A model generated the notes under the pieces. The model did not search any database. It was not told the DNA's origin and saw nothing but the letters and a program-made list of their open reading frames with translations. Positions 35,055-43,559 of a stretch of DNA of 64,000 bases are shown piece after piece (position 1 is the stretch's first letter; every line of letters begins with the position of its first letter). The stretch comes from Marinobacterium jannaschii DSM 6295 (GTDB lineage: Bacteria; Pseudomonadota; Gammaproteobacteria; Pseudomonadales; Balneatricaceae): the NCBI RefSeq assembly GCF_000620085.1, contig NZ_JHVJ01000004.1, positions 201,387-265,386 of the forward strand. Reading direction: 5' to 3'. Position numbers and translations under genes: made by a program.

Positions 35055-36308
35055 ATGTCATTTAAAAAAGTTTCTGTAATTGGTCTCGGGTATATTGGCT
35101 TACCTACTGCCGCAGTTATAGCTTCTCGTGGTATTGAAGTTGTGGGAGTGGATGTTAACCAGCACGCGGTTGATACCATTAATGATGGTGATATTCATAT
35201 CGTAGAACCAGACCTGGATATTATCGTGCGTGGTGTTGTAACTACTGGCAACCTGCGTGCGACAACAATACCAGAGCCTGCTGACGCCTTTATGGTGGCT
35301 GTGCCGACACCTTTCAAACACAGTGATAATGGCAGCCATGAACCTAACCTCGATTATATTCAGGCCGCGTCTAATGCAATCGCTCCAGTGCTTGAGAAAG
35401 GTAATTTGGTAATTCTTGAGTCCACATCGCCGGTTGGGGCAACTGAAAAGATGGCAGAATGGTTGGCTCAAGCTCGTCCTGACCTGACTTTTCCACAACA
35501 AAAAGGTGATGCTGCGGATATTAAGGTGGCCCATTGCCCTGAACGAGTACTACCTGGCTATGTGCTTCAGGAGTTAGTGTCTAATGACCGAGTGATTGGC
35601 GGCATGAGCAATGCCTGTAGCGAACGTGCAGCAGAACTATATAAGACGTTCGTGCGTGGTGAGTGCGTGATTACCAATGCGCGTACAGCGGAAATGGCAA
35701 AACTTACAGAGAACTCCTTCCGAGATGTAAACATTGCGTTTGCAAACGAACTCTCTGTTATCTGTGACAAGCTGAAAATAAACGTATGGGAGTTGATTAA
35801 GCTCTCAAATAGACACCCGCGTGTAAATATCTTAAGCCCCGGGCCTGGTGTAGGTGGACACTGTATAGCTGTAGATCCATGGTTCATTGTAGATAGCTGT
35901 CCTGACGAAGCGAAGCTTATTCAACAGGCACGGATAACTAATGATGCTAAGCCATATTATGTGCTTAAAATGATCAAGGAGGCAGCGGACCAGTTTAAAA
36001 AACCAGTAATTGCATGCCTAGGATTATCGTTTAAGGCAGATATAGATGATTTACGTGAGAGCCCAGCGTTACAGATTGTCGAAAGCTTAGCTGAAAGTGG
36101 AGTTGGAAAAGTTATTGCGGTTGAACCAAATATTCACGAGTTGCCTGAAAGTTTGATTGTTAGAGATATTGAAATATGTAGTTTAGCAGCAGCTCTTGAA
36201 AGAGCAAATGTTGTAGCAGTTTTGGTTGATCATAAGTCTTTTAGATTGATAGATAAAGCTATATATGCAAATAAGGTAGTCATCGATAGCCGAGGAATAG
36301 TAGGTTAA
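35055..36308 (+). CDS. wecC: UDP-N-acetyl-D-mannosamine dehydrogenase
   Basis: WecC oxidises UDP-ManNAc to UDP-ManNAcA with two NAD. The 417-residue protein has the Rossmann start VIGLGYIGLPTAAVIASRGIEVVGVDV, VAVPTP, ESTSPVGATEKMAEWL, the substrate helix TEMAKLTENSFRDVNIAFANEL-type sequence, and the catalytic Cys in GPGVGGHCIAVDPWFI. The second nucleotide domain carries ACLGLSFKADIDDLRESPAL. The 3' end is already more AT-rich than the start, at the border to the AT-rich core. The acetyltransferase gene begins three bases after the stop. Confidence 0.96.
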   Translation: MSFKKVSVIGLGYIGLPTAAVIASRGIEVVGVDVNQHAVDTINDGDIHIVEPDLDIIVRGVVTTGNLRATTIPEPADAFMVAVPTPFKHSDNGSHEPNLDYIQAASNAIAPVLEKGNLVILESTSPVGATEKMAEWLAQARPDLTFPQQKGDAADIKVAHCPERVLPGYVLQELVSNDRVIGGMSNACSERAAELYKTFVRGECVITNARTAEMAKLTENSFRDVNIAFANELSVICDKLKINVWELIKLSNRHPRVNILSPGPGVGGHCIAVDPWFIVDSCPDEAKLIQQARITNDAKPYYVLKMIKEAADQFKKPVIACLGLSFKADIDDLRESPALQIVESLAESGVGKVIAVEPNIHELPESLIVRDIEICSLAAALERANVVAVLVDHKSFRLIDKAIYANKVVIDSRGIVG

Positions 36309-36311
36309 TAT

Positions 36312-36908
36312 ATGCTAATTACTTTGGCTGTGATTTTTGTTTTATTACTAGCTTCATATATTTTTTTGATAATGAGGAAGGATGGTTTTTCTTACTCTTA
36401 TTTTATAGTGCGCTGCAATTCTGGTAATGCTAAGCCTGATTTCTTTAGTTACTTTTACCTTGTTTTTACTGATAAAGGGTTGTTGGCACTTTTGATATAT
36501 AGAGTGGCTAATCGAATTGGCTCTCGTGTTTTAGGGCGGATTCTGAGCCGCGTTTCCGAATTTTTTACTGGTATCGAGATATACTATAACGCAAAGATAG
36601 GAAAGTCAGTGCAAATATGGCATGGGAATGGTGTGGTTATAGGTCAGTCTGCCGTGATTGGTGATAATTGTGTCATATTACAGCAAGTAACGATTGGCGC
36701 GGGGTTTGTTGAAATAGGCGATAACTGCAAGTTAGGGGCTGGTTCGAAAATTCTTGGTAACATTATTATTGGTGATAATGTTGCGGTTGCTGCAAATTCT
36801 GTGGTGACAATGAATGTTTCTAGTAATTCGGTGGTGGGTGGAATTCCAGCTGAAGTAATTAGAAGTATCGAGTCCACTGAAGAGGTGTGTTTTGGAACCA
36901 AAAAGTAA
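36312..36908 (+). CDS. Hexapeptide-repeat acetyltransferase (serine acetyltransferase-like)
   Basis: The 198-residue protein has a hydrophobic N-terminal segment (about 1-20) and a C-terminal left-handed beta-helix with hexapeptide repeats, including GIEIYYNAKIGKSVQIWHGN, VIGDNCVILQQVTIGAG and AANSVVTMNV. The middle resembles serine O-acetyltransferases, but in a polysaccharide cluster it more likely O-acetylates a sugar residue. Its end overlaps the next gene by 17 bases. The sequence is clearly AT-rich compared with wecB. Confidence 0.85.
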   Translation: MLITLAVIFVLLLASYIFLIMRKDGFSYSYFIVRCNSGNAKPDFFSYFYLVFTDKGLLALLIYRVANRIGSRVLGRILSRVSEFFTGIEIYYNAKIGKSVQIWHGNGVVIGQSAVIGDNCVILQQVTIGAGFVEIGDNCKLGAGSKILGNIIIGDNVAVAANSVVTMNVSSNSVVGGIPAEVIRSIESTEEVCFGTKK

Positions 36909-37986
36909 AAGGAAAGTGTGTGTTCGAATATTTGGGCCGCTACCACCTCCGGTTCATGGAGTGTCTCTTTTAGTTGAAGCATTTGTCGGCTACTGTAACG
37001 AAAACTCTATAGATGTGCGTGTATGTCGGACAAGCCCTAAGCGTCTACACCTAAAACACCGTAACTCGATCATCGAGTCCTTTGGGTTGCTTTGTCTGAT
37101 GGTTAGATTGATATTTGAAGCGTTTAGGATTTGTGTGACGCGTAGAAGGGATGTTGTATGTATTTATTTGGCCACGCTGCGTGTGGCCTTAGTAAGGGAT
37201 CTACTTATCGTATTAGTTTTTAGAGTTTTTAGAAAGCAGGTTTATATTTATTTACATGGAACGGAGCTAAGTTTAAAAAATAGACTATATAGGCGCGTTA
37301 TTAAGTTCATTATAGGCGACAATGTTATCATTTATGTGTCAGACGGCCTGCAACAAGAGCATGAATGGCTAGATTGTATCGAAGAACGTGTGGTACCGAA
37401 TGGTGTTAATGAGTTTTGCAATTTTAACTATGTGCGGAAAGAAATGGAGTGTCTGAATCTTTTATTTTTCTCCAATGTTTTTAAGGAAAAAGGCATAGAG
37501 GAGTTTATTGATGTTGTTCTGGAGCTGGAGAGGAGGGGGGTAGACTTCAGAGCAAGGATTTGTGGGAGCCTTCTAGGGGGTTATTCCCATGAGTATTTCG
37601 AAAAAAGACTAGGGGGTATTCTACGGACCGGAAAGGTTTGTGTCGAAGGGCATACCTCAGGACAGCAGAAATCTGAGGTGTTTGAATGGGCAGATGTGCT
37701 TTTGTTCCCTTCATATCGTGAATCTTTTGGGAACGTTATTGTTGAAGGTATGTCAGCAGGAGTTCTTGTAATTTCGAGCCGGACAACATCTTCCCCTTTC
37801 ATATTAAGTGAAGGAAGTGGTTTTGTTGTAGAAGATTTTGTTAATGAGGCGGTTGAGATATTGGAGTCAATTGAAGATCTAGAAAGGCTCGGGGTTGTTA
37901 CTAGTGCCTATGAACGATATCAAAAAATGTTCACTGAAAAAAAATATTTCGATAATTTGGGTGCTGTTTTGATGAAAAAGGGTTGA
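36892..37986 (+). CDS. Glycosyltransferase family 4 (GT-B fold)
   Basis: This is a cytoplasmic sugar transferase for building the repeat unit, 364 residues. The N-terminal domain has FGPLPPPVHGVSLLVEAFV. The C-terminal donor domain has LLFFSNVFKEKGIEEFIDVV, the region around EGHTSGQQKSEVFEWADVLL and the family ExxxxxxE motif in PSYRESFGNVIVEGMSAG. The start is TTG at 36892 behind GAGGTG, overlapping the previous gene; GTG at 36916 behind AAAAGGA is an alternative. The donor and acceptor sugars are unknown. Confidence 0.88.
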   Translation: MEPKSKRKVCVRIFGPLPPPVHGVSLLVEAFVGYCNENSIDVRVCRTSPKRLHLKHRNSIIESFGLLCLMVRLIFEAFRICVTRRRDVVCIYLATLRVALVRDLLIVLVFRVFRKQVYIYLHGTELSLKNRLYRRVIKFIIGDNVIIYVSDGLQQEHEWLDCIEERVVPNGVNEFCNFNYVRKEMECLNLLFFSNVFKEKGIEEFIDVVLELERRGVDFRARICGSLLGGYSHEYFEKRLGGILRTGKVCVEGHTSGQQKSEVFEWADVLLFPSYRESFGNVIVEGMSAGVLVISSRTTSSPFILSEGSGFVVEDFVNEAVEILESIEDLERLGVVTSAYERYQKMFTEKKYFDNLGAVLMKKG

Positions 37987-37989
37987 ATA

Positions 37990-39132
37990 GTGCTGCTGAA
38001 ATATACGTTGTCCTTAGTTCTGGTTGTTTTATCAATATGCTCATTGATTCTTGAATCCACTGGCATGCAATACCCATTTGCAATTGGGATTGTTTTATTA
38101 GGTTTCGTCGCGTTTTTTGGAACAAAAATAAATGATATATACTTTATAGATCTAGGATGGATGATATGTTTGGTAGTGTGTTTTTTTTATGTGCTTGAGT
38201 CAACTGTGAATGAAAAACCCTTAAAGTACATTGGGTGGCAGGGGTTGATGTTCTTTATTCCTATTTCACAATATATAGCGAGTAATTTGAAGTATAGCTT
38301 TACGGAAGCGGCGGTTTCCAGAATAGTGCTTTATTGCTGTTTAATGAAGCTTCCTGTTTTTATTATTTATTATGAAGAAGTTGTATCATCTATTCTAGCT
38401 CAAAGTGAGCGGGTTAGGTTTCATGATTTTTTTAGTATTTCGCTTGTTTTTATTATTTTTCCGATTTTGCTTTACTTTAAATCTATTGAAGTTAAGTACA
38501 AAGTAGTTTTTTCTGCTTTTTTAGCACTTTTTGTGATTACAGCAGCTCACCGATCCGCTTTCTTGGCGTTGGCTGTTCAGTTTGGATTCTGGCTTTTGTA
38601 CTCTTCAGATGTAAGTAGGCCGTTTAAGTTTAGAGTTGTGATGGGTTTTTTTAGTATAGCTGTTTTGTATTTGTTATTTACCAGTAGCGGGCAGGTTATG
38701 ATTGATTTGTTTTCTGCTTCTTTGTCGGGAGGTGATGGAAACACAAATGCAAGATTAGGTTTGTACTATTTGGTGCTGAATGACTGGTTTGAGTTTCCTT
38801 TCGGTCATGGGTTAGGTGAAGCATATGCATATGGTGAAAGCACGATGGGCGACAAAGTATATTATGCACTGCATCACAATTCATACTTAACACCACTGTA
38901 CTATCTTGGAATTTTTCCAGCGATGTTCTTTGTGGCTAGCATGTTTTGGTTGATGGTAAAGCCTATTAAAGGGGCTGTATCTACACTGTATTTCCGTTCT
39001 GTGATTACTGGTATGTGTGTTTTTGCCGTATTGAACCTTTGGTTTGAGCATCCGATTTATGCTCTTAGCTTTTGGCTGGTTTTTGGTTTGCTAAAAGCAA
39101 GTATGAAAAGTGACTTGGTAAATATTAAATGA
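37990..39132 (+). CDS. Wzy-type polysaccharide polymerase
   Basis: The 380-residue protein is nearly all hydrophobic with about ten or more membrane segments. It has a periplasmic loop near the C-terminal half (FGHGLGEAYAYGESTMGDKV, then YYALHHNSYLTPLYYLGIFP) like the Wzy/O-antigen polymerase loop with a conserved His. It starts with GTG three bases after the glycosyltransferase stop and overlaps the next gene by ATGA. Polymerases diverge quickly, so assignment rests on topology and place between transferases and flippase genes. Confidence 0.78.
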   Translation: MLLKYTLSLVLVVLSICSLILESTGMQYPFAIGIVLLGFVAFFGTKINDIYFIDLGWMICLVVCFFYVLESTVNEKPLKYIGWQGLMFFIPISQYIASNLKYSFTEAAVSRIVLYCCLMKLPVFIIYYEEVVSSILAQSERVRFHDFFSISLVFIIFPILLYFKSIEVKYKVVFSAFLALFVITAAHRSAFLALAVQFGFWLLYSSDVSRPFKFRVVMGFFSIAVLYLLFTSSGQVMIDLFSASLSGGDGNTNARLGLYYLVLNDWFEFPFGHGLGEAYAYGESTMGDKVYYALHHNSYLTPLYYLGIFPAMFFVASMFWLMVKPIKGAVSTLYFRSVITGMCVFAVLNLWFEHPIYALSFWLVFGLLKASMKSDLVNIK

Positions 39133-39932
39133 AATTGTCGATAGTTATTCCTACAATTAATATTGGTTTTGATTTTAATGATGTATTAGGTGAGGAAGAT
39201 TTTCTTAATAAAAACATTGAGGTTGTTATCGTTAAGCAGGATGTTAGAGCTGAGCGGCCTATATCTATCAGTGAAAGAAGGCGTGGTAGAATTATCGTTA
39301 AAGAAATAGTAGTAAATAAAAAGGGATTGTCTCGAGCTAGAAACTTGGGTGTGGAGCACTCGGAAGGCAGTGTTATAGTTTTTTTGGATGATGATGTTAA
39401 GCCTGCTTTAGGATACTTCGATAGCCTGGCTCAGCATTATATAGAAAGTGATGCGGATATTACGTTTGGGGTCATTAAATATGTTGACTTTGAAAGCTAT
39501 AATTTTTGTGGTGAAAAGATTAAGTATCAGTTTGGAAAAGTTATCTCCGTATCAATGGCTACCGGTGCGGGCTCCACAATATCCGTAAAAAGGAGTAGCT
39601 GGGATAAGCATAATCTTGCGTTTATAGAGGGAATTGGTGCGGGGACTAGTGTTATATGCGGTGAGGACTCCGTCTTCTGTTTACAGGCTTTTCAGAGTGA
39701 TTTGAGAATATATAGTACTAAATCCACTGTTATTTATCATCCTGTTAGTGGAAGCACCATGCATGTCAGGAACGAAAATTATTACGTATCGTTGTGGTTT
39801 ATATATAAAGAATACTACGGTGTAAGAGGTTATTTTTTGGGGGCTAGGTTTGCAATGAAGCTTCTTATTAAGGAGCTAAGTGTGACTGAGTTTTTTAGGT
39901 TCTTAATGTCATATTATGCGAAGCCTGTTTGA
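39129..39932 (+). CDS. Glycosyltransferase family 2
   Basis: The 267-residue GT-A enzyme has LSIVIPTINIGFDFNDVL at the start, GLSRARNLGVEHSEGSVIVF and the metal-binding DDD in FLDDDVKPALGYF, then the acceptor region with GEDSVFCLQAFQ. No membrane segment is needed; it acts at the cytoplasmic face on the lipid-linked sugar. Its ATG overlaps the polymerase stop, and the flippase gene starts three bases after its own stop. Confidence 0.88.
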   Translation: MKLSIVIPTINIGFDFNDVLGEEDFLNKNIEVVIVKQDVRAERPISISERRRGRIIVKEIVVNKKGLSRARNLGVEHSEGSVIVFLDDDVKPALGYFDSLAQHYIESDADITFGVIKYVDFESYNFCGEKIKYQFGKVISVSMATGAGSTISVKRSSWDKHNLAFIEGIGAGTSVICGEDSVFCLQAFQSDLRIYSTKSTVIYHPVSGSTMHVRNENYYVSLWFIYKEYYGVRGYFLGARFAMKLLIKELSVTEFFRFLMSYYAKPV

Positions 39933-39935
39933 AAG

Positions 39936-41099
39936 ATGGGTATAAATAAAAATTATATATTTCAGGGAGGTGCTTTAGCGCTGCCCTTTGTTTTTTCACC
40001 TTTTATTTTTAAGTTCTATGGCGGAGCTGTATTTGGGAAATACTCTCTTGTTATGTCATGGGCAACGATGCTTTCATATCTACTTACGATGAGAAGTGAA
40101 GTTATCATTGGTAAATTAAACCTGGTTGAGGATGTGCGTGAAAAATTTTCCGTATGCTTGACGATTCTGTTGTATACAAGTTTGATTGGTTCTGTGCTGG
40201 TAGTGTTTTTTTATGAGACTATCGATTTGTTGGTCGCAGTATTATTGCTCTCTGTCTGCTTAGGATTGTTTAATATTGTTAATTATTATCTTATCGTTAA
40301 GGATGAATTCGCGTTTTCTAAGATTCAATTTTTAAAGAATTTTGTCCTCTACTGTATGTTCGGGATGGTGTTTTTTATTGATTCCTCTGTTGAGGGTATG
40401 TTGTTTTCTGCAATGATTGCATTTGTTCTATGTGCAGTGCTCGGGGGAGAAAGGTATGGTGTTTTCCGAGAATATTTGGTCTTGTCAAATGTTGCTAAGG
40501 TTAATGATGCCTTGAGGATTGGTTTTCCCTATGTTTTAACTTCACTTTCTGCAGGGGCTCGTGAATTAGTTATTGTTACATTTATAAACTTTCAATTTGG
40601 GGCGTATGCAGCTGGATTGTATTATATTTGTATGATGTATTTGGTGAAGGCATTTGTTGCATATAGTACGATACAGGCTAATAATATTAAATACTCTCTA
40701 AATAGAGGCGTTATTGGAAGTGTTAGCGGTGTTTTTTTAGGGGTTGTAATAAAAGGGGTGGCAATATTATTTATTGTTTGCTTTATGGTTTTTTTGACTT
40801 ATCGTGTATTAGATTTTGAGCCTGTTGATCTCGAATTATTGTTGGCTATTTTGCCTTGTACTTTAGTTTATGTAGTGCTGATGCCGGTCACCGTTGTTTA
40901 TGAGACGCATGATTTAGGAAGGCTAAACCTTGTTTTCAATATGATGGCATTGTTTGGAGCTGTTTTAAGCTGCTTCTTCGTTTATATGCTGTCGCTTTCG
41001 TTGAGCTTTTTTTTGTTGATAGGATCTCTCGTCTGGCTTTCTGTAATATTTATTCAGGCATTAGTGGGAGTGAGATGTATTGCATATGGAGAGGCGTAA
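39936..41099 (+). CDS. Wzx-type oligosaccharide flippase
   Basis: The 387-residue protein has about twelve membrane segments and the start INKNYIFQGGALALPFVFSP of the polysaccharide biosynthesis flippase group. The family FGxxxY/KY motif appears as YGGAVFGKYSLVMSWATMLS. It would move the undecaprenol-linked repeat unit to the periplasmic face for the polymerase. It is strongly AT-rich. Assignment is by topology, motif and place; sequence identity in Wzx is low. Confidence 0.82.
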   Translation: MGINKNYIFQGGALALPFVFSPFIFKFYGGAVFGKYSLVMSWATMLSYLLTMRSEVIIGKLNLVEDVREKFSVCLTILLYTSLIGSVLVVFFYETIDLLVAVLLLSVCLGLFNIVNYYLIVKDEFAFSKIQFLKNFVLYCMFGMVFFIDSSVEGMLFSAMIAFVLCAVLGGERYGVFREYLVLSNVAKVNDALRIGFPYVLTSLSAGARELVIVTFINFQFGAYAAGLYYICMMYLVKAFVAYSTIQANNIKYSLNRGVIGSVSGVFLGVVIKGVAILFIVCFMVFLTYRVLDFEPVDLELLLAILPCTLVYVVLMPVTVVYETHDLGRLNLVFNMMALFGAVLSCFFVYMLSLSLSFFLLIGSLVWLSVIFIQALVGVRCIAYGEA

Positions 41100-41102
41100 T
41101 AA

Positions 41103-42227
41103 ATGAGTAAGTTTTCATATAAGTGGAATATGAAGTCTTTAGATTATGTTAAAGATTTTCTTAGGTATGCTTATTATATGTTTTTTAATGGTAGGCATAA
41201 GTTTAATATGAGGAGGTATAGAGACTGTAAGGTTAGTAAGCCAGCTCCGTTGATGAAAAAGGAGCTTAAAGAATTGAGGGCGTACTGGGGCTGTGTTCCA
41301 ATGCAGTATTATACACATGACTTTTATAGAAGTGATTGTGAATTAGGGTTGGAGGAAATGAAGGCGTATATACCAGGGTATTATTTCTACAATATTTTGT
41401 ATCCTAGGTATGATGATACTAAAACGGCTAAAGGTGCATTGGAGAATAAAATTCTATCTTATTATGTATTCAAAGGTATGAGTCTTCCAGTGCCTAAGAT
41501 GGTGGCGTTCAAGAAGGGAGGAAAGTTGTTGACTCCAGAAGGCACGGTGATTGATGAAGTTCAATTTAATGATATTTTATCCTCGGTAGAATCTAGAAAA
41601 CTATTTATAAAACCTGTTGATGGTAAAGGTGGTGTGGGTATTAATATTGCTATTAAGAAGGGTGGTGAATTCTTTATTTGTGATGTGCTTGTTGGCTTGA
41701 AATATATTCTGGGTTTATCCGGTGATTTTGTAATAGAAGAGCAAGTAGAGCAAATTTCATTTCTTAATGATGTGTATCCTCATAGTGTAAATACGCTGAG
41801 AGCGGTCACAAAAAGAAACTTTACAGGAAATGCTGAGTTAATAGCGGTCACGCTTCGAATGGGTACCGCCGGGAGGCAGGTTGATAACAGTCACTTAGGA
41901 GGGCTATTGATAGGTATTGATTTATTGACCGGAAAGGCAATGAGGCCCTATGCTGGCTATGAGTATGGATCAGACAAAATATTTAACCACCCAGATACTA
42001 AGTTCGATTTTGGTAATATGAAAATTGAAGGCTGGGACCATATTAAGGGAGAGATTGTTTCATTTGCGAATAAAATGGTTCTTCAAAACTTGATTGGTTG
42101 GGATATTGCGTTAACAGATGATGGACCATTGGTGATTGAAGCAAATACAATGTTTGGTATTGATCACTCTCAGTCAGGTGTTGGTGGTATGAGAGATTTA
42201 TTTGACGATGATTTAAACATTCATTAA
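41103..42227 (+). CDS. Sugar-transfer-associated ATP-grasp protein
   Basis: The 374-residue protein matches the ATP-grasp group found in polysaccharide clusters. ATP-grasp enzymes usually make an amide or ester through an acyl phosphate. The N-terminal 110 residues are basic and aromatic (DFLRYAYYMFFNGRHKFNMR). The ATP-grasp core has KLFIKPVDGKGGVGI for nucleotide contact, FVIEEQVEQ, HSVNTLRAVT and the metal residues in GPLVIEANTMFGIDHSQ. It starts three bases after the flippase gene. The next gene encodes a CapK-like adenylating enzyme, which suggests that the two modify the glycan together. The substrate is unknown. Confidence 0.82.
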   Translation: MSKFSYKWNMKSLDYVKDFLRYAYYMFFNGRHKFNMRRYRDCKVSKPAPLMKKELKELRAYWGCVPMQYYTHDFYRSDCELGLEEMKAYIPGYYFYNILYPRYDDTKTAKGALENKILSYYVFKGMSLPVPKMVAFKKGGKLLTPEGTVIDEVQFNDILSSVESRKLFIKPVDGKGGVGINIAIKKGGEFFICDVLVGLKYILGLSGDFVIEEQVEQISFLNDVYPHSVNTLRAVTKRNFTGNAELIAVTLRMGTAGRQVDNSHLGGLLIGIDLLTGKAMRPYAGYEYGSDKIFNHPDTKFDFGNMKIEGWDHIKGEIVSFANKMVLQNLIGWDIALTDDGPLVIEANTMFGIDHSQSGVGGMRDLFDDDLNIH

Positions 42228-42248
42228 TGTGCGGTCTGAGGCGCTTTT

Positions 42249-43553
42249 ATGAAACAGAGTGTTAAGAGGTTTTTTCAGAAGACGCCAGTTTTCTTGGGTA
42301 AACATTTATCAGCCTTGCCCTTCGAATATAGATTAGGTCAAAGTTATGTTGTATACAAAGAAAAATCTAAACTTGTGGTGCGTCCAGAAGAGATTTTCTA
42401 TCAAGTAAAGAACTTGGTTTCTATATGTGAAAAAAGGGTTCCTTTTTACAAGAAGTTTTACAAAGAACATGATTTTTCTAGTTTGGAGCTAAACTCGTTT
42501 GACGACCTATCATCGATACCGATTATCAAAAAGAAAGACTTGCAAAAGGTAAAGTTTGAAGATCGGATAGTATCCTTGAAAGGGGGAGTGGTTACAAACA
42601 CAGGTGGTACTTCAGGCCAGCCATTGAAGTTGCTTTTGGACGGGCAAGCATATTCACGAGAGTGGTCGCATATGCATGCTATATGGGAACAGCTAGGATA
42701 TAAAACAAAATGCATGAAGCTAACCTTTCGCGGTATGAATTTAGGTGAAGCTCCTGTTGTATATAATTTTATTCATAATGAATTTCAGGTAAATGCATAT
42801 TGTGATTTTGAGCTTTTGGTTGATGCTTTATATAAAGTATTGTCTAAGTACAAAATTGAATATCTTCATGGCTACCCTAGTGGTATTTATGAGTTTCTAA
42901 AGCATTCGGCTGAGTTGTATCCCGAATTAATTGATAAGATTCGATTAAATGTGAAAGGGGTTTTCTTAGGGTCCGAGTATCCTGCACCTGTATATAGAGA
43001 TTACATCGAGTCAATACTATGTATTCCGACATTGTCTTGGTATGGTCATTCTGAAATGGCCATTCTTGCACGAGAATATAAAGAGCCTTTTGTTTATTTT
43101 CCCTTTCAGTCTTATGGCTTCTCAGAGTCGGTTAGTATTGAGGGGCGGAATCATTTAGTTGGTACTACCGTTCATAATCAGTTGGGACCCCTGATAAGAT
43201 ATGATACCGGCGATTTAATTGATTCTGTAAGTTATAAAAATGGTCTGCTCGAATCTTTTAAGATATCAGAGGGTCGTACAGGTGAGTTTGTTTCAGACTT
43301 GAATGGTCGGAATATTTCATTAACTGCGCTTGTTTTTGGGCGGCATCATAGAATATTCGAATATGCAGAATTTGTACAGGTTAAGCAAGCTGAGGCTGGT
43401 AGGTTAACAGTATATGTTACATCGCAATCTTCTGACTTAAACTGCGAGTTGCTTTTTGATACATCGGGGCTAAATATGGATGTTGATTTTAAGCTGATCA
43501 GTAGTCCCATTAAAACGCAGGGTGGAAAAGTTTCCCTTATTGTTAAGGAATAA
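42249..43553 (+). CDS. CapK/PaaK-like adenylate-forming enzyme
   Basis: This 434-residue protein resembles phenylacetate-CoA ligase and the CapK proteins of capsule clusters, members of the ANL superfamily that activate carboxylates as acyl adenylates. Visible motifs are the P-loop TNTGGTSGQPLKLL (about 118-130), YLHGYPSGIYEFLKH, SWYGHSEMAILAREY with the conserved Glu, and RYDTGDLIDS near the C-terminal domain. In capsule clusters such enzymes are thought to supply acyl or aminoacyl groups. It follows the ATP-grasp gene by 21 bases and precedes the oxidoreductase fusion by six. Confidence 0.85.
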   Translation: MKQSVKRFFQKTPVFLGKHLSALPFEYRLGQSYVVYKEKSKLVVRPEEIFYQVKNLVSICEKRVPFYKKFYKEHDFSSLELNSFDDLSSIPIIKKKDLQKVKFEDRIVSLKGGVVTNTGGTSGQPLKLLLDGQAYSREWSHMHAIWEQLGYKTKCMKLTFRGMNLGEAPVVYNFIHNEFQVNAYCDFELLVDALYKVLSKYKIEYLHGYPSGIYEFLKHSAELYPELIDKIRLNVKGVFLGSEYPAPVYRDYIESILCIPTLSWYGHSEMAILAREYKEPFVYFPFQSYGFSESVSIEGRNHLVGTTVHNQLGPLIRYDTGDLIDSVSYKNGLLESFKISEGRTGEFVSDLNGRNISLTALVFGRHHRIFEYAEFVQVKQAEAGRLTVYVTSQSSDLNCELLFDTSGLNMDVDFKLISSPIKTQGGKVSLIVKE

Positions 43554-43559
43554 ATTCGA

